Source: Zhengitettix transpicula
Taxonomy: Eukaryota; Arthropoda; Insecta; Orthoptera; Tetrigidae
Direction of reading: 5' to 3'
Assembly: GCA_037074705.1 (NCBI GenBank)
Contig: CM073590.1
Span: 211,774,746 to 211,838,745 of the forward strand
Length of the DNA stretch: 64,000 bases
In this document: in pieces, positions 57,460-64,000 of the stretch
Layout of the letters: each line of letters starts with the position of its first letter
Numbering within the stretch: position 1 is the first letter of the stretch
The notes under the pieces: generated by a model
What the model was told of the DNA's origin: nothing
Seen by the model: only the letters and a program-made list of their open reading frames with translations
The model's database searches: none
Program-made: the position numbers and the translations under genes

Positions 57460-58136
57460 GTAACAAAACGAGAAAGCTCCAAAAACAGGGAGAGAAAGTT
57501 AGTATTTAAAGAATTATGATATGTAACGGACCGCTGAGTAGTTAATATCATAAGAATATCTGCGAAGAAGTTAGGGTTGAACGAAACGGTGAAATTGACA
57601 AGGTAGTTTGAAGTGTTACTTTAAAATCACAATTTTATAATGAGAGTCGTAGACTTGAATTTGAAACAAAGTCTCTGATCTTCATTACGTGGATGTTTGT
57701 GATTAATCCGCCAGAAATCTATAGCAGGCGTATGTAACGATGGTGGGTGGTTCAGATTGAGGAAGAGGAGAGGGAGGGAAGGCAGCGCGTAATAAACACA
57801 TACAGGAGAACTATTTAAGGCGGTCAATCTCTAGATGCTTACTGAAGCTGAAAGGCAGGACCTACACTGACGACCACTAACCTTAGTACTATATATGTCG
57901 CAGACACATCATCGAGACACCTGTCTGTACCTGAACGACATGTCAACTCGGATCCCAAGTCCATCACGAGATTGGTGAACATCGAAAGTATGTATTCCTG
58001 TGACTGTTTGGCTCTCAGTTATTACTTAAATAAATGCCAATAGACCATGCCTAAATTTACAATAGTGATTATTTCAATGTATAAAAAATTTGAAATTAAA
58101 TTATAATTTTAAAAAAATTCAAAAACCCTATTAATT
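57460..58136. other. intergenic DNA with repeat T copy
   Basis: The purine-rich block at about 57745-57800 is the inverse of the pyrimidine-rich block at 9465-9510. No gene recognised. Confidence 0.4.
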
Positions 58137-58767
58137 ATTTCCGAGAGCTATTCTCTCGCAGACAGAACCTTTCTGGACAGACGTATCTACCTTTGGGGAT
58201 ACCTTTTCCTCTCTAAGTAAGCCTGCGACAGGATTTCTCGTAGGTGAAACTTCCCAGAGAGCTCTGGCGGGGGCTACCTTTGGGGATGCTCTCACATCTC
58301 TCTGGTCTTTTTTTTGAACTAAGGTTCCCACATGCCGAGGCACCTCGGTCTGTTTTGAGAGGTGTATGTTCTGGGGTCGCAGACCTTGGGCATACGGCAA
58401 GAGTTGTCCGCTATTCCTATTGGAATAGTCGGCCAGCTGCCTCCTAAACAGGCCAAGGCATGGCGAGGGGTAAGCTGCGTCCCCACAGCAAACTCCTCTC
58501 CCGCTATCGGAAGGGCGTGGGACAAGTACCCAATGCCCGACCTACCCGATGCAGGTTTTTCTAAGGTTTTCCCTGCATTCCTTTAGGCGAATGCCGGGTA
58601 GGATCCTTAAAATAGCCCGGGGGCCCTAGTTAACCCTTGGCTACCTTCCTCTACCCTTCCGCATCCCCCCTTTCAAATCCCTTCCTATGCTATTAAAGGG
58701 GAGTTGCCCTAAGTGGATTACCCTCATGTAGCCTATTGCCCTAAAAAAAAAAAAAAAAAAAAAAAAA
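58137..58767 (+). mobile_element. SINE-like family S, copy K (full length, compound 5' end)
   Basis: The 5' side contains two successive starts: one with CTATTCTCTCGCAGACAGAACC (from 58148) and one with GTGAAACTTCCCAGAGAGCT (from 58241). Both lead into a CTACCTTTGGGGAT block, so this block is duplicated. The core is complete, the end is type I, and an A24 tail closes it at 58744-58767. Confidence 0.85.
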
Positions 58768-59397
58768 CTTTTCCTCTCTGGAAGGGAGAAAATAAAGCCT
58801 GCAAGATGATTCTCTCGCAGGTAACCTGCGAGGGATTCTCTCTCGTAGGCAGAACCTTTTAGGAGAGATACGAAGGGGCTACCGTTGTGTATGCCTTTTC
58901 CTCTCTCTTTTTGAACTAAGGTTCCCACAAGCCGAGGCACCTCGGCCTGTTTTGAGGGGTGTATGTTCCGGGATCAGAGACCTTGGGCATATGGTAAGAG
59001 TATTTCTGTTTCCATTGGAACAGTCGGCCAGCTGCCTTCTAAACTGGTCGAAAAATGAGTAATGGAATTCTGTTCCCATTGGAACAGTCGGCCAGCTGCC
59101 TTCTAAACTGGTCGAAAAATGAGTAAGGGAATGCTGCGTCCTAACAGCAAACCCCGCTGCCGCCATCAGAAGTACCAACTGCCCAACCTGCCTTATGCAG
59201 GTTTTTTACGGTTTGTCCTGCATCACTTATTGGCGAATGTCGGGTAGGACCCTTAAAGTATAGATCGGGGGCTCTAATTAACCCTTGGCTACCATCCTCT
59301 ACCCTTTCCTTTTCAAATCCCTTCCTATGCTATTAAAAGGGAGTTGCCGCCATGTGGATTACCCTCTTATAGCCTGATACTCTAAAAAATATATATA
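58768..59397 (+). mobile_element. SINE-like family S, copy L (directly after K, internal duplication)
   Basis: Begins immediately after the A tail of copy K with CTCTCGCAGG/CCTGCGAG palindromic units. A segment of about 57 bp (TTCCATTGGAACAGTCGGCC through GGTCGAAAAATGAGTAA) occurs twice, at about 59008-59065 and 59073-59125. The 3' end is diverged and followed by a TA-rich tail. Confidence 0.83.
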
Positions 59398-61044
59398 TTT
59401 GGAAGTATAGCAAATTTTTAACCCTATCACCTTACCTTTTTGCGTTAATAGGCGTTAATTAAAAAAATTAAATTCTATTCACGTCATATATAGTAATAAA
59501 GTGACATTTGGTAGTAAATACACACGAGAATGTATTTATTTACTGTTATAATAATATAAATTCCAAACACTGTGGTTATTTAAACGTCGATGATTTCTCC
59601 ATTCCTACTAAAAGATAATTTTGGGAGAAAAACAAACTCAGAGTTACTAATGTCGCATGTTTCCTATACTCGTTAAAGATGAATATATTAAATATTTTGT
59701 AAAAAAATCTTCACAGCATTAGCACCACTCCCTTCGGTGTTCTGAGTAGCACTTCCCCATCCTCATACAAATAATTATAAGCTAAAATTACAATAATGTA
59801 CTTTCATGTGAATACATTTTTTTGCTTAACTTCCGAGCAATGAATAAATTCTTAAGGATAGATTCAGTGCTTTTCTGGTTTAAGATGCGCAAGGCGTGTG
59901 GTACATTATTTAAGTTTGGCTTCGTTCGTTCGTTCGTCTTAAATCTATTTAGAAACGTCCTCACGTATTTGAATTTTTCCTCTGGGAACGTGCTTGGAAG
60001 AAATAATATTGTTATGTTTCAGAGTAAGGGTTTGCATTTTATTGTGCAGTCCTTGATACTATTTACATTGTGCCTTCTTTACATTCAACAGGACGTAGCT
60101 TCTGAGGCACAAGTGAGTATTTACTGTTGATGCTCTTCTCGAATGTATGGGTAAATCTAGAGACTCGCAGAAATCAGCCATCAACACGGATGTACACGAA
60201 ATCAGTCATTACTGGCATCAATACTTCCCTCCCACATGGTAATTGCAATCACGTAGAGTATTTCTAGGACGATCTCGGACGTTGCGCAAGATTTGTATCC
60301 TAGTATGATTAATTGACCGCTAAAGTTTTATTTCCGTGCAATCAGTGCTGAAATCAGTACCAGAGAAGATCCTCCTCCGAGGGTCAAGGGCAGGTTATGC
60401 TGTGGTTATGAAGTCTGCAAAACGTGCTTGGCCTTGCTATTCACGGATTCTTCGCCGACAAAGCGTGGAAATTTCTTGGCAAAATCCCGGTACACATAAG
60501 GTTAGTAAAAGTGACCAAGATCAAGGCGTATTTTCTGGAATTTAGTCCAAATCTACCAAGGTTAATGAACTAACACAACGAATTCGCATATATTTATATA
60601 CTTAATTGTCAGTGCTGAAAATAATATCTAAGGCGGCATTTGAGGGAAACTAATTTTCTCTTAAAATTTACAAGAATCCTAAAATGATATGAAGTTAAGA
60701 GTTAGAACTCAAACGTTTCAAATGGGTTTAGTTCAAACTTTATTATAACATCATTGAAGGCCGACAGCAAATATTATCTTATCACAAAATTGTTGGAATG
60801 GTAGTAACGGTACAATAAATTGAAAAGCCTCCATTTTAAATAATCCAGAGAACACCAATAAAGGATGTTAGAAAATAAATCTGTTAAATATAGATTAATA
60901 AAATTTTTGGACAGTGCAGAGAAGAAGTAATCGACCGTTGGGATTAGTTTAGATTAGATTGGTCGATTTCCACCGATCTTGAGGAGAAGTGCGGTTTCAG
61001 GGAAGTGGAACAATGATACATACACATGTGGTACGGTTCTTTAT
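59398..61044. other. AT-rich intergenic DNA with one exon-like candidate
   Basis: Apart from the candidate at 60014-60112 nothing is recognised. A frame at 60336-60545 lacks an ATG start. Confidence 0.4.
60014..60112 (+). CDS. candidate small coding exon with signal-peptide-like sequence (weak)
   Basis: From the ATG at 60014 the frame encodes a hydrophobic stretch (FIVQSLILFTLCLLYI) flanked by a Lys on one side and QQDVASEAQ on the other, which looks like a signal peptide. Immediately after SEAQ comes GTGAGT, a good splice donor, at 60113. An acceptor-like TTATGTTTCAG overlaps the ATG, so the exon could also begin at 60022. No downstream exon is identified, and such patterns arise by chance in AT-rich DNA. 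If real, it would be the first exon of a small secreted or membrane protein. Confidence 0.18.
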
Positions 61045-61293
61045 TGGTCGAGGCACGGAGAAGGGAATGCTGCGTCCCCACAGCAAACTTCTCTCCCTCT
61101 ATCGAAAGGGCGTGGGACAAGTACCCAATGCCCGACCTATCTGATGCAGGTTTTTCTATGGTTTGTCCTGCATTACTTTTAGACGAATGCCGGGTAGAAT
61201 CCTTAAACTATAGCCCGAGGGCCCTAGTTAACCCCTATTAAAGGGGAGTTGCCACCATGTGGATTACCCTCATGCAGCCTGTTACCTAAAAAA
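61045..61293 (+). mobile_element. SINE-like family S, copy M (5'-truncated)
   Basis: Starts at TGGTCGAGGCACGGAG inside the core and ends with CCTCATGCAGCCTGTTACC and a short A tail. About 60 bp are missing before the end (the CTACCTTCC to CTATGC part). Confidence 0.83.
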
Positions 61294-61935
61294 TATATAT
61301 CTATAGTGATCATTACGAAGGAAAGCGGATGGTGCAGATCGAGGCAGGGGATGGTCGCGGAATAAACAAACAGGCTACAACGATGTAAGGATGTCAAGCT
61401 TGTAACGCGGTACTGGAAATATGCAATAAAAATTAATATGTCTTCGGAAATTCTATTTACTTTTATCTTGGGCGCCTGATTAATGATTAGCTTACGGAGG
61501 AAATTTATTCAACTGAACAAAACAAACTTAATAATAATAATAAAAAGGAATTACACTTTCAGACACATTCGGTGGTTCGCTCCCGTATGTTAATGCTTTT
61601 AATTAATTACCGGCTAGTCAGGAAGCAAAGGGAACTCCTCTCATCAAGATAAACCGTTGTGGTTTCGGTTGAATAAATGACCTGTTACCAGTTACTGGAA
61701 CAGCGAAGACTGGACGACGTGCACTGTCCGGCCCAGATACGTTCATCGTTAGAGTAGTTTTCTTTCAAAGAGCCAGACATACAGAGAGTCTCTCCAAAAC
61801 GCTAGACATAAAGGGTCTCTCGAGAAGTATTTCTCTTGGACTCCAGGTTCTAATGTCACGACTGGCTCTTTACAATCATGGGACAAGGCACCCTTTCTGC
61901 TCCCTTACATGCTCCGATTGCGCAGTCACCCTTGA
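61294..61935. other. intergenic DNA
   Basis: No gene recognised. 61340-61375 weakly resembles repeat T in inverse orientation. The last 100 bp may belong to the LINE relic that follows. Confidence 0.4.
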
Positions 61936-63010
61936 CCCTTATACGCAAATGACACTAATTTGTTAATTACGGACATCGCCGCCAATAAATTAACGCTCAA
62001 TGTACAGAAAACTAAGTAAGTTCCTTTCACACATCAGAAACCACCAACATCGTAACGGATCCTGCGACTTTCCTCGGCTTGCAGATCGACAGTAAATTAA
62101 AAATGGAACTTGCACATTGATCGCCTCGTGCGCAAACTTAGTTCTGTTTGTTACTCAGTGAGTGTATTGATGCAACAAGTTGATACCAAAACATCTTCAC
62201 TTTCACTCACATATGTGTTACGGTATTGCCAACTGGGGCAATTGTTCTCGTAGTGTGAATGTTTTCAAACTGCAAAAACGAGCCATTAAAATTATATCAG
62301 GTTCAGATGCTAGAGAAAGCTGCAGGCCGCTGTTCAAAAGACTTCATATTCTGACTCTACCTAGCGCTTACATATTAGGAGTACTAAAATTTGTTAAACG
62401 CAACGTGAACCTTTTTGCAAGTAACGGGGACAATCATGGCTACGACACAAGAAACGGTTCAGTTCTCAGGTCTACGAGTCTAGCGTTCATTATTCCGGTA
62501 TCGCACTATTTAACAGCCTTCCTGAACATCAACAACTACAAACATTCGGGTAACATAAAAATACTTTTAAAAATTCTTCGATACTTCCGAAGTATAAGAT
62601 AAAAATAATGCCCAGATAAGATAGAAAAATAAATAATAGGGTATAATAAAATAAAATTGGAATTTCATCCTCATACTTATATTGTATAAATTACGACCTA
62701 TTTAGGAAATAACAATAATTATAAGATGTCTAAAATACAACTAAATCTAAAATTAATGGACATTACGTAAATAAAATAATTTTTTTAAAAACTAGCATTA
62801 AAACACAATAAGAAACATACATTAAAATGTATCAGTTGCGAAACTAATCTAACGTTATTATGATATAGTCTAGCGTTCATTATTTCGGTATCGCACTATT
62901 TAACAGCCTTCCTGAACATGTAAAGAACATCAACAACTAAAGCTCATTCGTCAAGGAGTGTAAAACTTTTCTTGTAAATGTAACTTATTACTCCGTACAC
63001 GAATTTTTGA
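61936..63010 (+). pseudogene. LINE ORF2 C-terminal relic (CR1/Jockey group)
   Basis: Readable pieces in shifting frames: LYANDTNLL (the YADD motif with its first Asp changed to Asn), a jump to NKLTLNVQKTK, then PATFLGLQIDSKLK, HMCYGIANWGNCSRSVNVF, LQKRAIKIISG and RESCRPLFKRLHIL, YDTRNGS, and finally IALFNSLPEHVKNIN and YYSVHEFL near 62930-63005. These follow the order of the C-terminal half of CR1/Jockey-type LINE proteins. The 55-bp segment encoding IALFNSLPEH is present twice, at 62477-62531 and 62867-62921, around about 335 bp of AT-rich DNA. The longest open stretch is 62180-62602. Dead element. Confidence 0.82.
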
Positions 63011-64000
63011 ATCGGTCTCACATTCGTTGAACTGCCTTGCCTACGAAATTGCTGATTATGCTATAAATATGTAAATAGTGTGTCCAGTTTTCCCCTTTTG
63101 GTTCTGTTATCCTGCCTCTGCTTTCTGTTTTAGTAAATATCCACGACGACATCCCTCCTTTCCTAGCGACAGGAGATGAATACCAGGAAGTGATTAGTGT
63201 CGTAAGCGTGTTATCTAAAGATAGTGTGTATGATTGTAGTGACTAGACAAATGTGAACAGATATGAATTTTGTATGTGTGTGTGTGTGTAACCTGTTAAT
63301 ATTAATTGTTTATATGTAATTTATCTACTGTATATTTGTGACGAATCCTATTTACTCTTAAGAGCGCTAATGGTGAATACATCTATCAGGACCTATCAGG
63401 ACGAAACTACTTTCCTCCAATCACGTCACCACGGTGCACATTACTGTCCTTCTTTGTGACGTTTGGCCTTGTATAGAACAACGGTCTTTGATCGAGCTCC
63501 CAAAATTTTTAGTGGCTCCGAGTTTTTTACCCCTAAACCGGAGAGTACCTTAAGTTACCTTTGTCTCTAGCCTCTGACAAGCACCTGGTCTCAGTATTTA
63601 GTTAATTAAAAAACATGTATAGAATAAATAAATAATTATTATCGAAAAGGCGCACTATAAGCTGTTAGGGTGCTCACTAAAGCTGATTGGATACACACTT
63701 GCACACTGCAAAGAAAGACACTAAACGGGGCCTTTTCCGTACATGGCGTTAACTATAGCTGCTGAAGACCGTATATGTTGATGCGACTAGACGCAAAAGT
63801 AAAGAAGCCAAAAAAAAATTGTGGAAAATGTTTCGCTAAAATTTATTTGTTTCCCTTTACAACGCAACGAATCACTCGGTAGCCACATATTTTTTAAGTA
63901 GTAGTTGCTCTAGCCAGAAAATTTATCAATGGACAACACTGATCGCCAACGAGAACGTCTATGGCTGCAGTGGTAATGTGTTATGCTACAATTTATAAAT
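63011..64000. other. intergenic DNA, in part the LINE 3' side
   Basis: A TG repeat lies at 63275-63288 and a 10-bp unit CTATCAGGAC is repeated at about 63382-63403. No gene recognised up to the window end. Confidence 0.45.

Overview
The window reads as transposon-rich intergenic (or very long intronic) DNA from an arthropod, most likely an insect. The background is AT-rich, with TA microsatellites and reading frames that break everywhere. The recognisable islands are mariner transposase relics, a P-element/THAP-type transposon, CR1/Jockey-type LINE relics, a CsRn1-type Gypsy retrotransposon and a high-copy A-tailed repeat family. I recognise no host protein-coding gene, no tRNA or rRNA and no bacterial-type feature. 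The species cannot be fixed from the sequence.

Layout: 0.7-1.8 kb is a foldback element with two 340-bp inverted arms. 3.3-10.2 kb holds four loci of the A-tailed repeat (called SINE-like family S here). 11.5-12.0 kb is a 221-bp tandem duplication. 13.6-14.9 kb and 32.3-33.7 kb are two dead mariner copies that share the same nonsense codon and the same frameshift. 17.2-19.5 kb is a degenerate P-like element with about 41-bp terminal inverted repeats, a THAP exon and a shifted transposase C-terminal part, apparently lacking its middle. 22.6-23.3 kb has a TATA/initiator pair and a splice donor, like an LTR or orphan promoter. 23.7-36.4 kb is very AT-rich and holds most of the hammerhead-ribozyme-like motifs, including a 117-bp hairpin at 25.3 kb. 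35.5, 39.9-41.8 and 61.9-63.0 kb hold LINE reverse-transcriptase relics; the second is split by a family S insertion. 57.2-61.3 kb is a second cluster of family S copies, some joined head to tail.

The one element that looks intact is the Gypsy retrotransposon at 44,995-49,751 on the minus strand. It has two indistinguishable 286-bp LTRs, a 5-bp AGTAG target duplication, a tRNA-Trp-type primer site one base from the 5' LTR, a gag with a CHCC zinc knuckle, and a pol with uninterrupted protease, reverse transcriptase, RNase H and integrase. Gag and pol are joined by a textbook -1 frameshift signal: slippery heptamer, 6-nt spacer, 10-bp GC-rich stem. Its GC content is far above the surroundings. 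The intactness suggests a recent insertion and possible activity.

The other elements are relics whose relations are historical: family S inserts into LINEs and into its own tails, and the mariner copies descend from an already broken master. Host regulation, if any, cannot be read from this window.
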